From Clostridium thermopalmarium DSM 5974 (GTDB lineage: Bacteria; Bacillota; Clostridia; Clostridiales; Clostridiaceae), in contig NZ_PVXN01000053.1 in assembly GCF_002995795.1 (NCBI RefSeq), forward strand, positions 1-64,000: 64,000 nt of DNA, written 5' to 3'. The notes beneath the pieces were generated by a model. It was given only the letters and a program-made list of their open reading frames with translations. It did not search any database and had not been told where the DNA came from. Below are positions 53,105-61,389 of this stretch, in pieces (position 1 is the stretch's first letter; the number at the start of each line of letters is the position of its first letter). The translations under genes and the position numbers were made by a program.

Positions 53105-54139
53105 ATGATTAAGAAAAGATTGTTAGCTATGACTCTAAGTGCTCTTATGGTAGGCTCAATGCTTGTTGGATGTGGTAGTAAAAAAGAAGAAGCAAGCGAC
53201 ACTAGTAAAGATTTAAAATTAACTATTTACTGTGGACTTATGGAAGACCATATGGTAAAAGCAGTAGCAGAATTTGAAAAAGAGACTGGCATAAAGACAG
53301 AAGCTGTTAGAATGAGCTCAGGAGAAATACTTACAAGAATAAAAGCTGAAAAAGAAAATCCTAAAGCATCTGTGTGGTTTGGAGGTCCTGCTGATGGATT
53401 TATTCAAGGGGTACAAGATGGAGTAATAGAACCATACATTTCACCAAATGCAAAAGATATACCAGATAAATTTAAAGATAAAGATGGATATTGGACAGGA
53501 ATATATGTAGGATATCTTGGATTTGTATCAAATCAAAAGCTTTTAAATGAAAAAGGCGTACAAGTTCCAACTAGCTGGGATGACTTGTTAAAACCAGAAT
53601 TCAAGGGTCAAGTTTCTATGGCTAATCCAGGTTCATCAGGGACGGCTTACACTACACTTGCTACAGTTGTTCAACTTATGGGAGAAGAAAAAGGTCTTGA
53701 ATATATGAAGAAACTTAATGGTCAAATAAGAACTTATCAAAAATCAGGAACAGCTCCAGCAAGAATTGCAGGACAAGGAGAAGCTATGGTAGGAATTACA
53801 TTCCTTCACGATGCTATAAAGTATAAAGAAGAAGGAATGAAGGATATAGTTATTTCAGCTCCAAAAGAAGGAACTGGTTACGAAATCGGTGCAGTTGCTT
53901 TGATTAAGGGCGGTCCAGATCAAGAAGCTGCAAAGAAATTTATCGATTGGTGTTTAACTAAAGAAGCTCAAGAACTTGGTCAAACTGCAGGTTCTTATCA
54001 ATTCTTAACAAATCCAAATGCTAAAACACCAGAACAAGCTGAACAGATAAAAGATACTAAACTTATAGACTACGATTTAGATTGGGCAGGAAAGAATAAA
54101 TCAAAACTTATAGAAAAGTGGAATAATGCAATAAAATAA
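53105..54139 (+). CDS. ABC transporter substrate-binding lipoprotein (FbpA/AfuA class)
   Basis: A 344-residue lipoprotein: signal peptide and lipobox MLVGC (Cys23). The mature protein is a type II periplasmic-binding fold of the FbpA/AfuA/PotD group: LTIYCGLMEDHMVKAVAEFE, ASVWFGGPADGFIQG, YLGFVSNQKLL and SGTAYTTLATVV. Family members bind ferric ion, 2-aminoethylphosphonate or hexose phosphates. I do not see the Tyr pair typical of ferric-binding proteins, and no Fur box is present, so a phosphorylated small molecule seems as likely as iron. The downstream YesMN pair suggests it is induced by its ligand. Not named further. Confidence 0.85.
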   Translation: MIKKRLLAMTLSALMVGSMLVGCGSKKEEASDTSKDLKLTIYCGLMEDHMVKAVAEFEKETGIKTEAVRMSSGEILTRIKAEKENPKASVWFGGPADGFIQGVQDGVIEPYISPNAKDIPDKFKDKDGYWTGIYVGYLGFVSNQKLLNEKGVQVPTSWDDLLKPEFKGQVSMANPGSSGTAYTTLATVVQLMGEEKGLEYMKKLNGQIRTYQKSGTAPARIAGQGEAMVGITFLHDAIKYKEEGMKDIVISAPKEGTGYEIGAVALIKGGPDQEAAKKFIDWCLTKEAQELGQTAGSYQFLTNPNAKTPEQAEQIKDTKLIDYDLDWAGKNKSKLIEKWNNAIK

Positions 54140-54147
54140 TTTGTTGT

Positions 54148-54182
54148 ATCCAAGACCAGATAATAATCTGGTCTTGGATTTA
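54148..54182 (+). terminator. Hairpin between binding protein and permease genes
   Basis: ATCCAAGACCAGAT and ATCTGGTCTTGGAT arms with a four-base loop and only a short T-run. It probably lets the binding protein be made in excess by pausing or protecting the mRNA. Confidence 0.75.
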
Positions 54183-54215
54183 AATATGTAAAATGATGCT
54201 GAAGGGAGTGTAGAT

Positions 54216-55910
54216 ATGGGGCTAAATAAGCAAAAAAGCAGGCTGAAGAGCGACATTGTAGATATGAAAAAAATATGGCGCGATCCAGTGCTTTTAGTCA
54301 CAATAATATTTGTTCTTTTATCACTGTTAATTTTCATACTATATCCACTATACGCTGTTTTAAAAGTAAGTTTTATAGGAAATGACGGATTTACCTTAGA
54401 TGCATATATAACTACACTTAAAAGTTTGGAATTTAGAAAAACTTTAGCTAACACTTTAATACTCGGCATTACAGTTGGGTTATTATCAACTATTATAGGA
54501 TTTATTTTTGCGTATGCTGATTCATATATAAAAACACATTTTAAGAAATTATTTAAATTGGTTTCAATACTTCCAATTATATCTCCACCTTTTGTACTTG
54601 CTCTTTCAAGTATAATGCTGTTTGGGCAGTATGGACTTATAACAAGAAGAATATTTGGAATTGAAGATGCAAATATATATGGGTTTAAAGGTCTTGTATT
54701 AGTTCAAACTATGACATTTTTCCCAGTTGCTTATTTACTTCTTACAGGTTTATTAAAGAATATAGATCCTTCTTTAGAAGAAGCTTCTAGAGATATGGGA
54801 GCATCTAGATGGAAGACTTTTACCACAGTAACTCTTCCACTTATGGCACCTGGTCTTGCTAACTCATTCTTACTAACCTTTATAGAAACTGTTGCGGATT
54901 TTTCAAATCCTATGGTTATAGGAGGAAATTTTAGCACACTTGCAACTCAAATATATATGCAAGCTATAGGAAATTATGATATGCAAGGTGGAGCAACAGT
55001 AGCTGTTATACTATTGGTATTATCCATATTATTATTTGTGCTTGAAAAATACTGGATAGAAAGAAAGACTTATGTAACTGTTACTGGGAAAGCATCAAGA
55101 GAGAGAACTCCAATTACTGAGAAGAAAATTGTTTATCCAATAGATTTAATATGCCTTTTAATAACTGTATTTGTTTTAAGTTTTTATGTATTAATACCAA
55201 TAAGTGCGTTCTTTAATGTTGCAGGAGTAGATTATACTCTAACTACTAAACATTTTAAATATGTTTGGGAACTAGGTTTTAAAGCAGTAAAAGATACTAC
55301 TCTATTATCAGCTATAGCAACACCAATAACAGGTGTGTTAGGTATGGTTATTGCTTTCTTAATTGTAAGAAAAAAATTCTTCGGAAGAGGTTTTATAGAA
55401 TTTACGTCACTACTTGCAATGGCTGTTCCTGGAACAGTTATAGGTATAGGATATGTATCAGCTTATAATACTAAACCTTTAGTTTTAACAGGTACAGCAG
55501 CTATTATTATAATATCCTTCGTTATGAGAAGTGTGCCAGTTGGAGTGCGTTCTGGGGTAGCTTCACTTCAGCAAATAGACCCTTCTATAGAAGAAGCAGC
55601 TTCAGATTTAGGAGCAAGCAGCACAAAGGTATTTACTTCTATTACTCTTCCACTTATAAAAAATGCATTTTTCAGTGGACTTGTATATACCTTTGTTAGA
55701 AGTATGACTGCGGTAAGTGCTGTAATATTCCTTGTATCAGCCAGATACAGTCTTCTTACAGTGCAAATATTATCACAGGTTGATACAGGAAGATTTGGTG
55801 TAGCATCGGCTTACTCAACAATACTTATAATAATCGTATATATAGCTATTTCTATATTATACTTTGTACTAGGCAAATTAGGAGTAAGCAAGGAAGAAAT
55901 CGAAATATAA
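54216..55910 (+). CDS. ABC transporter permease, two fused permease domains (FbpB type)
   Basis: A 564-residue protein with twelve helices and two complete permease domains, each with an EAA coupling loop: EEASRDMGASRWKTFTTVTL near residue 190 and EEAASDLGASSTKVFTSITL near 460. Fused permeases of this kind occur in ferric-ion and phosphonate importers. One fusion protein therefore serves where other systems have a heterodimer. AAGGGAGTGTAGAT is the ribosome site. It precedes the ATPase gene by 18 bases. Confidence 0.88.
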   Translation: MGLNKQKSRLKSDIVDMKKIWRDPVLLVTIIFVLLSLLIFILYPLYAVLKVSFIGNDGFTLDAYITTLKSLEFRKTLANTLILGITVGLLSTIIGFIFAYADSYIKTHFKKLFKLVSILPIISPPFVLALSSIMLFGQYGLITRRIFGIEDANIYGFKGLVLVQTMTFFPVAYLLLTGLLKNIDPSLEEASRDMGASRWKTFTTVTLPLMAPGLANSFLLTFIETVADFSNPMVIGGNFSTLATQIYMQAIGNYDMQGGATVAVILLVLSILLFVLEKYWIERKTYVTVTGKASRERTPITEKKIVYPIDLICLLITVFVLSFYVLIPISAFFNVAGVDYTLTTKHFKYVWELGFKAVKDTTLLSAIATPITGVLGMVIAFLIVRKKFFGRGFIEFTSLLAMAVPGTVIGIGYVSAYNTKPLVLTGTAAIIIISFVMRSVPVGVRSGVASLQQIDPSIEEAASDLGASSTKVFTSITLPLIKNAFFSGLVYTFVRSMTAVSAVIFLVSARYSLLTVQILSQVDTGRFGVASAYSTILIIIVYIAISILYFVLGKLGVSKEEIEI

Positions 55911-55928
55911 AAATAATGGAGGATAAAT

Positions 55929-56996
55929 ATGAGAAGTAAGGGTGTTAATATAAAAAATTTATCTAAAATATATATTGGTGCAAATAATAACGAATTTAAA
56001 GCTGTCGATAACATTTCAGTAGATATAAAAGCAGGAGAATTTGTTACATTATTAGGGCCATCAGGATGCGGAAAAACAACTACTCTAAGAATGATTGCTG
56101 GATTTGAAATTCCAACATCAGGAGATATATATTTAGGGGGAGATAAAATAAATTCCCTTCCACCAGATAAGAGAGATACATCAATGGTATTCCAAAGCTA
56201 TGCATTATTTCCACACTACAATATTTTTGACAATGTAGCTTATGGATTAAGACTTAAAAAGCTTGATAAAAATGTAATAAGGGAAAAGGTTGCAAATATA
56301 ATTGAACTTGTAGGACTTAAGGGAATGGAAAATAGGTATCCAAATCAGCTTTCAGGAGGGCAACAGCAAAGAGTTGCTCTAGCTCGTGCTCTAGTTATGG
56401 AACCAGGAGTGTTATTATTTGACGAACCTCTTTCAAATCTTGATGCAAAATTAAGAGTCCATATGAGAACAGAAATAAGAAAAATACAAAAAAAGGTTGG
56501 AATAACTGCAATATATGTAACACATGATCAATCTGAAGCAATGAGCCTTTCAGATAGAATAATCATAATGAACAAAGGAATTATAGAACAAGTTGGAACT
56601 CCTAAGGAAGTTTACTATAGGCCAAGTACAGAATTCGTTGCAGACTTTATAGGAACAGCTAATTTCATAGATGCTGTAATAGACTCTGTTGATGGAAACG
56701 CGGCTATTGTAAATATATACGGCAAAAAGATGAGCGTTCCATATGATGGACAAAAGAAGGCAGGAGAAAAGTGCAAACTTGTATTAAGACCTGAAGCTGT
56801 TCAAATTAAAGAGGAGGGATTCTTAGAAGGAAAGGTTGTCCTATCAACATTTATGGGCTCATATCAAGATTATGTAGTTAAAGTTAAAGACGTTGATATA
56901 AGGATACAGGATAATAACCCTCAAGGAAGAAAGGTATTTGAAGAAGGTGAAACTGTAGCCATAAGCTTCTCACCATATAATGTTCATATAATATAA
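55929..56996 (+). CDS. ABC transporter ATPase with TOBE domain (FbpC/PotA class)
   Basis: A 355-residue ATPase with Walker A GPSGCGKTT, Q-loop MVFQSYALFPHYNIFDNVAY, signature LSGGQQQRVALARAL, Walker B LLFDEPLSNLD and H-loop VTHDQSEAM. The last 100 residues form a TOBE-like domain (LRPEAVQIKEEG) used for regulation in this class. It works with the fused permease. AATGGAGGATAAAT precedes the ATG. A terminator follows, after which the two-component system begins. Confidence 0.92.
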   Translation: MRSKGVNIKNLSKIYIGANNNEFKAVDNISVDIKAGEFVTLLGPSGCGKTTTLRMIAGFEIPTSGDIYLGGDKINSLPPDKRDTSMVFQSYALFPHYNIFDNVAYGLRLKKLDKNVIREKVANIIELVGLKGMENRYPNQLSGGQQQRVALARALVMEPGVLLFDEPLSNLDAKLRVHMRTEIRKIQKKVGITAIYVTHDQSEAMSLSDRIIIMNKGIIEQVGTPKEVYYRPSTEFVADFIGTANFIDAVIDSVDGNAAIVNIYGKKMSVPYDGQKKAGEKCKLVLRPEAVQIKEEGFLEGKVVLSTFMGSYQDYVVKVKDVDIRIQDNNPQGRKVFEEGETVAISFSPYNVHII

Positions 56997-57022
56997 GCTA
57001 AGATAAAATTTAGATTAGATGG

Positions 57023-57055
57023 AAAAGTTCAACTGCAACCGCAGTTGGACTTTTG
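57023..57055 (+). terminator. Terminator of the ABC operon
   Basis: AAAAGTTCAACTGC and GCAGTTGGACTTTT arms around AACC. Just downstream TATAAT (57059) could be the -10 of the kinase promoter. Confidence 0.85.
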
Positions 57056-57095
57056 TGCTATAATTAATGATAATATTATATCAAGGGGTTCAATT

Positions 57096-58823
57096 ATGAG
57101 ATTTTTGAATAAACACAGTTTTAAAGGTAAACTGTTTGCGTCTTTTATAGTTATTGGAGTTGTGCCTCTGCTTTTAATGGCACTCATATCATATTTTAAT
57201 ACTGTAAAACTTATTAAAGATAAAATAAGCAGTTCTATAGTTCAAAATCTTCAGATTGCAAGTAGTTTAATAGATTCTAATATGAGAGACTTTACTTCTA
57301 TAGTATCATTTATTTCACAAAATTCAGAAATACAGCGAATATTAAACAAAAAAGAATATAAAGACTATAATGATAGGTTTGCAGATGTTCAAAGCGTTTA
57401 TAGAATAACAAATATTTTGCTAGCTACTGAAAAGCTAGATGTCCCTATATATATTACAGGACAAGGAGCATTAAGTAAATTTTCTACTACTGATAGCTTT
57501 GCACCTATATATGCAAATATCAATGGAGAAATATTTAAGAGTATAGATAAGGTTGAGGATGGAAAAGAGCTTATATATATTCATAGAAGAGTAGATGGAA
57601 GGGACAGCAAGGATGTGGTAATGGCAATAGGAAAACAGATTATAAGTGCTAAAAATTCAGAAAAGCTTGGTTATGTAGTCATGGATGTTTATGATGAATA
57701 TTTTAATGATATTTTTAAAAGCGTAAATGTTTATAGCGGCAGTAATATGTATATTTTAAATAAGGATGACACTATAATCACAGATAAGTTATACAAAAAT
57801 AGAACAGGATTTAAATTTTATGAGAAGTATTTAGACAGTATACTTGAAAATAAAAGTGGAAGATTTGACTGCATTATTGATGGAGAAAAAAATATACTAT
57901 ACTTTACTACAAGTAATTCTGGACTTAAAGTTATTGAAACAGTTCCTGCACAAATAATGTATAAGGATAGTATAGTTATAGTAAGAACTTTTGTGTTTTT
58001 AGCAGTATGGTTCAGTATTATTGCTATTTTATGCTCATTTCTTCTTTCTAAAAGCATATCAGATCCTGTAAATAATTTATCTAAATTAATGCATGAGGTA
58101 GAGAAAGGAAATAGAGATGTAAGCTTTGACTTAGTTCAGGAAGATGAAATTGGCCAGCTTGGAAAGAGCTTCAATAATATGATTAAGGAAATTAATAGGC
58201 TCATAGAAGAGGTATATATGAAGCAGTATCTTTTAAAAGAAGCTGAATTTAAAGCCTTAAAGGCACAAGTTAATCCTCATTTTTTATATAATGCTTTGGA
58301 ATCAATAAAATGGATGGCTAAGCTTGGAGAAAAAGACAATGTAGTTTTAATGGTAACTGCACTAGGTAAATTTTTAAGGTACAGTATAAGCAATAAAGGT
58401 GATATAGTTACTGTAAGAGAAGATATAGAACAGATTAATAATTATCTTACTATACAGAAGATAAGATATGGAGACAAAATAAATGTTGAAATAGACATTG
58501 AGGAGAATCTATATGATAAAGAAATAATAAAGCTGCTTCTTCAACCTTTAGTAGAGAATGCCATAGTACATGGATTAGAGCCAAAAAGGGACAAGGGCAA
58601 TCTATATATTAAAGGATATATTCAAGATGACGATTTGTGCTTTGAAATTATAGATGATGGTGTAGGAATAGGAAATAGCGTAATAAAGGGTGAAGGTATT
58701 GGTATAAGCAATGTAAACAGAAGAATAAAGCTTCATTACGGCGAAGATTATGGAGTGGTTATTGAAAATAAACAAGGATTTACTATAGTAAAAGTTTCTG
58801 TTCCAGATAGTTATAAAATTTGA
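57096..58823 (+). CDS. Membrane sensor histidine kinase (YesM class)
   Basis: A 575-residue kinase. Helix 1 near residues 13-32, an outside sensor domain of about 260 residues, helix 2 near 290-315, a HAMP linker (SISDPVNNLSKLMHEVEKGN), then the YesM-type H-box AQVNPHFLYNALESIKWM and ATP-binding DDGVGIGNS and GEGIGISNVNRR boxes. It most likely senses the ligand of the neighbouring ABC system outside the cell. ATG 57096 has AAGGGG six to eight bases upstream; the longer frame from 57045 begins inside the previous terminator. The response regulator follows after 13 bases. Confidence 0.9.
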   Translation: MRFLNKHSFKGKLFASFIVIGVVPLLLMALISYFNTVKLIKDKISSSIVQNLQIASSLIDSNMRDFTSIVSFISQNSEIQRILNKKEYKDYNDRFADVQSVYRITNILLATEKLDVPIYITGQGALSKFSTTDSFAPIYANINGEIFKSIDKVEDGKELIYIHRRVDGRDSKDVVMAIGKQIISAKNSEKLGYVVMDVYDEYFNDIFKSVNVYSGSNMYILNKDDTIITDKLYKNRTGFKFYEKYLDSILENKSGRFDCIIDGEKNILYFTTSNSGLKVIETVPAQIMYKDSIVIVRTFVFLAVWFSIIAILCSFLLSKSISDPVNNLSKLMHEVEKGNRDVSFDLVQEDEIGQLGKSFNNMIKEINRLIEEVYMKQYLLKEAEFKALKAQVNPHFLYNALESIKWMAKLGEKDNVVLMVTALGKFLRYSISNKGDIVTVREDIEQINNYLTIQKIRYGDKINVEIDIEENLYDKEIIKLLLQPLVENAIVHGLEPKRDKGNLYIKGYIQDDDLCFEIIDDGVGIGNSVIKGEGIGISNVNRRIKLHYGEDYGVVIENKQGFTIVKVSVPDSYKI

Positions 58824-58836
58824 AAGGAGGCATAGT

Positions 58837-59916
58837 GTGATAAAAGTCTTAGTTGTAGATGATGAGTATTTTGCAAGAGAAGGTATGAAAAGAACAGTTC
58901 CTTGGGAAAAATATGGATGCACTATATGCGGCGAAGCTCAAGATGGGAGAGAGGGTATTGAAGAAGCTAAAAAGCATAAACCTGATTTAATTATAACGGA
59001 TATAAGTATGCCAGAAGTTAACGGAATAGATATGGTAAAGGAAATAAGTAAGTTTCTTCCCAATTGTAAATTTATAATTATAACTGGACATGATGAATTT
59101 AAGTATGTTAAAGCAGCTATAAAATTAAGAGCCGTTGATTTTATACTAAAACCAATAGATGATGATGAATTTTTAGAAGCTGTTAATAGAGCTGTTGAGG
59201 ACTTAAGAAAATTAAATGTGAGTAACAATATTAGAATAAGTAAGGAAGATATTATAAAACTTTCGGATATAATGAAAGAAGAAAAAGAGCTTTTATTTGC
59301 TGTTAAAGCTTTTGACAGGATAAATATGGAAAAGAATCTTAAGCATATATTTTTTAATATTTTAGAAGGTAATAGAAGCAATTATGAGATTGTAAAGCAA
59401 GTGAGTATTGATATTGTATTAAAGGCAGTTAATATGCTTAATGAATATAATATATCTTTTGAAAATGTATTAAACAGTGATTTAGATGCTTATAAAAAAT
59501 CCTATACAGCATCAAATATAAAGGAAGCCTATGATTGGGTGCATAAAATCTTATCTAATATATTAGATGCTATAAAGGAAGCTGTAATGGAAGCAAATGA
59601 AACAGGCATAGAAAAGGCCATAGAATATATAGAAGAGCATTTTTGTGAAAATATATCACTAAGTGATGTTGCTAAAAGAGTATATTTGAGTGAGAGTTAT
59701 TTAAGTAGAAAGTTTAAGAAAGTTAAAGGAATGGGCTTTGTGGAGTATATAACTAAATTGCGAATGGAAAAAGCTATAGAGGATTTAAAAAATCCAAATA
59801 TAAAAATAACTGAGCTTGCATCTAAATTAGGATATCCTAATTATAGGTACTTTTCTCGGAGTTTTAAAAAGTACACAAACTATACTCCAAGTGAATTTAT
59901 TAAAATCAATAAGTGA
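58837..59916 (+). CDS. Response regulator, REC plus AraC-type domain (YesN class)
   Basis: A 359-residue regulator. REC: VLVVDDEYFAREGMKRTVPW, LIITDISMPEVNGI with acceptor Asp, TGHDEFKYVKAAIK, KPIDDDE. A middle segment of about 130 residues (130-250) has no recognised fold. The last 100 residues are an AraC-type double HTH (VYLSESYLSRKFKKVKGMG and LASKLGYPNYRYFSRSFKKY). GTG 58837 is used with AAAGGAGG upstream. It presumably controls the ABC operon through the inverted repeat at 53024-53060. Confidence 0.9.
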   Translation: MIKVLVVDDEYFAREGMKRTVPWEKYGCTICGEAQDGREGIEEAKKHKPDLIITDISMPEVNGIDMVKEISKFLPNCKFIIITGHDEFKYVKAAIKLRAVDFILKPIDDDEFLEAVNRAVEDLRKLNVSNNIRISKEDIIKLSDIMKEEKELLFAVKAFDRINMEKNLKHIFFNILEGNRSNYEIVKQVSIDIVLKAVNMLNEYNISFENVLNSDLDAYKKSYTASNIKEAYDWVHKILSNILDAIKEAVMEANETGIEKAIEYIEEHFCENISLSDVAKRVYLSESYLSRKFKKVKGMGFVEYITKLRMEKAIEDLKNPNIKITELASKLGYPNYRYFSRSFKKYTNYTPSEFIKINK

Positions 59917-59950
59917 AAAATAAATAATAAGTATGGGAGAGAAGAATATA

Positions 59951-60649
59951 ATGATTTGGTATGAAGTCTTGATAAGACTTGCATTAGCAGTTATAGTTGG
60001 AGGACTTATAGGTTACGAAAGAGAATATAAAAATAGACCTGCGGGTTTTAGAACTCAAATATTGGTATGCATTGGAGCAGCGGTTATATCTATGATACAA
60101 TGCTATACTGTACAAGAAACTTCTAATATGATACTTCAAAATCCCACTCTAGCAAGTGCCTTAAAGGCTGATATAGGAAGGCTTGGAGCACAGGTAATAT
60201 CAGGAGTAGGTTTTTTAGGAGCTGGAACTATAATGCATGAAAAGGGTTCTGTAAAAGGACTTACAACAGCTGCTACTACTTGGGTAGTTGCTTGTATCGG
60301 ATTAGCTATAGGTTTTGGATATTATTTGTTAAGCATAGCTTCAGCCGTATTTGTATTCACAGTTCTTGTTTCCTTAAAACGGGTTGAAGTGCGAATCTTA
60401 GAGAGATCTAGAAGCACAAAAATTGAGGTTAGATATTTGGATAGAGGAGAGATGGTGAAAAAATTAGAGGAATATTTTACAAATAGAGGTATAAAAATTC
60501 AAAATATACAATTCGAATTAGAAGAAGATGAAGATTCTGAACAGCAGGTTTGTCTTTATACAATATTGGTACCACGACATATTAAATCTAGTGAAATAGT
60601 TAGAGACTTATGTTACTATGATGAGATTGTTAAGGTAACTTTAATATAA
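59951..60649 (+). CDS. MgtC/SapB-family membrane protein
   Basis: A 232-residue protein: four to five helices with MgtC motifs RLALAVIVGGLIGYERE, NRPAGFRTQILVCIGAA, ADIGRLGAQVISGVGFLGAG and GLTTAATTWVVACIGLAIG, then a C-terminal soluble domain (about 150-232) related to ACT folds. Family members affect magnesium homeostasis or inhibit the F-ATPase. ATG 59951 has GGGAGAGAAG upstream. The response-regulator gene ends 34 bases before it without a terminator, so it may be co-transcribed. Confidence 0.9.
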   Translation: MIWYEVLIRLALAVIVGGLIGYEREYKNRPAGFRTQILVCIGAAVISMIQCYTVQETSNMILQNPTLASALKADIGRLGAQVISGVGFLGAGTIMHEKGSVKGLTTAATTWVVACIGLAIGFGYYLLSIASAVFVFTVLVSLKRVEVRILERSRSTKIEVRYLDRGEMVKKLEEYFTNRGIKIQNIQFELEEDEDSEQQVCLYTILVPRHIKSSEIVRDLCYYDEIVKVTLI

Positions 60650-60879
60650 CCATAATTTTTATATAATTTCTCGTGTAGAGTATAAAAATAATAAATTTTT
60701 AAACATTTATTTCTAGATAATTATAAATTTTAATAATTAAAAGATAGTTTTGTAATACAGAGTAATATATAACAAGATTTTTGATGCATAGTGAAAGGTA
60801 AAATGGATAAGCTATAATTGGACACAAAATCTCTACTAAGATAAATGCTAAAATATACTCTACGGAAGGGGAAGTTAAC

Positions 60880-61323
60880 ATGGATAATAATTTAAAGGAA
60901 ACAAAAGAATTAAATGCACAATCAGCAGCAAAGGCAGGCAATGCAGGAGCAAATATGAATAATATGGCTGGAGCTAATAATATGTCTAATACTGCTACAC
61001 CAACTAGTCTAAACAGTGCTAAGTTAGAAGAAACAAGACAATTAAATGCACAATCAGCAGCAAAAGCAGGTAATGCAGGAGCAAATATGAGTAATGCAGC
61101 TGGTTCTAGCAATATAACTAATACTGCTACACCAAATAGCTCAAACAGTGCTCAATTAGAAGAGACAAGACAGTTAAATGCACAATCAGTAGCAAATATG
61201 AGTAATATAGCTGCCTCTAACAATATGTCTAATACTGCTACACCAACTAGTTTAAATAACGCTAAGTTAGAGGAAACAAAACAATTAAACAAAAAGTCTG
61301 CTCAAAATAAAGGACTACAATAA
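60880..61323 (+). CDS. Repeat protein resembling gamma-type small acid-soluble spore protein
   Basis: A 147-residue, Asn/Ala/Ser/Gln-rich protein without Cys, Trp, His, Phe or Tyr. It is built of a 44-residue unit beginning LEETRQLNAQSAAKAGNAG: residues 5-48, 49-92, a shortened copy 93-129 lacking AKAGNAG, and a partial copy 130-147 ending KQLNKKSAQNKGLQ. The pattern of a short acidic helix, QxNAQSA, a Gly/Asn-rich spacer and a Lys/Gln end recalls SspE, the gamma-type SASP amino acid store of Bacillus spores, which are generally thought missing from clostridia. The similarity is in style, not proven homology. It has AAGGGGAAGTTAAC as ribosome site and its own terminator. Confidence 0.6.
   Translation: MDNNLKETKELNAQSAAKAGNAGANMNNMAGANNMSNTATPTSLNSAKLEETRQLNAQSAAKAGNAGANMSNAAGSSNITNTATPNSSNSAQLEETRQLNAQSVANMSNIAASNNMSNTATPTSLNNAKLEETKQLNKKSAQNKGLQ
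60892..61323 (+). repeat. Tandem 132-base coding repeats
   Basis: Copies begin at 60892, 61024 and 61156, with a partial fourth at 61267. Nucleotide identity between copies 1 and 2 is high, which points to recent duplication. Confidence 0.8.
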
Positions 61324-61348
61324 GAATTAAATGTAGCTCAAAATTTTT

Positions 61349-61384
61349 AAAGGCGCAAAGCAAAATTTTGCTTCACGCCTTTAT
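61349..61384. terminator. Bidirectional terminator
   Basis: AAAGGCG and CGCCTTT arms with an inner AAGCAAAA/TTTTGCTT stem; serves the repeat protein and the ATPase converging from the right. Confidence 0.85.
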
Positions 61385-61389
61385 TTATG

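Noticed and set aside
53105-56996. Fur-regulated ferric ion importer
   Set aside because: No Fur box near the promoter, in contrast to the 32.2-kb operon, and a dedicated two-component system is present instead.
60699-61112. 137-codon minus-strand frame with repeats
   Set aside because: It is the antisense of the repeat protein at 60880; repeats on one strand open frames on the other.
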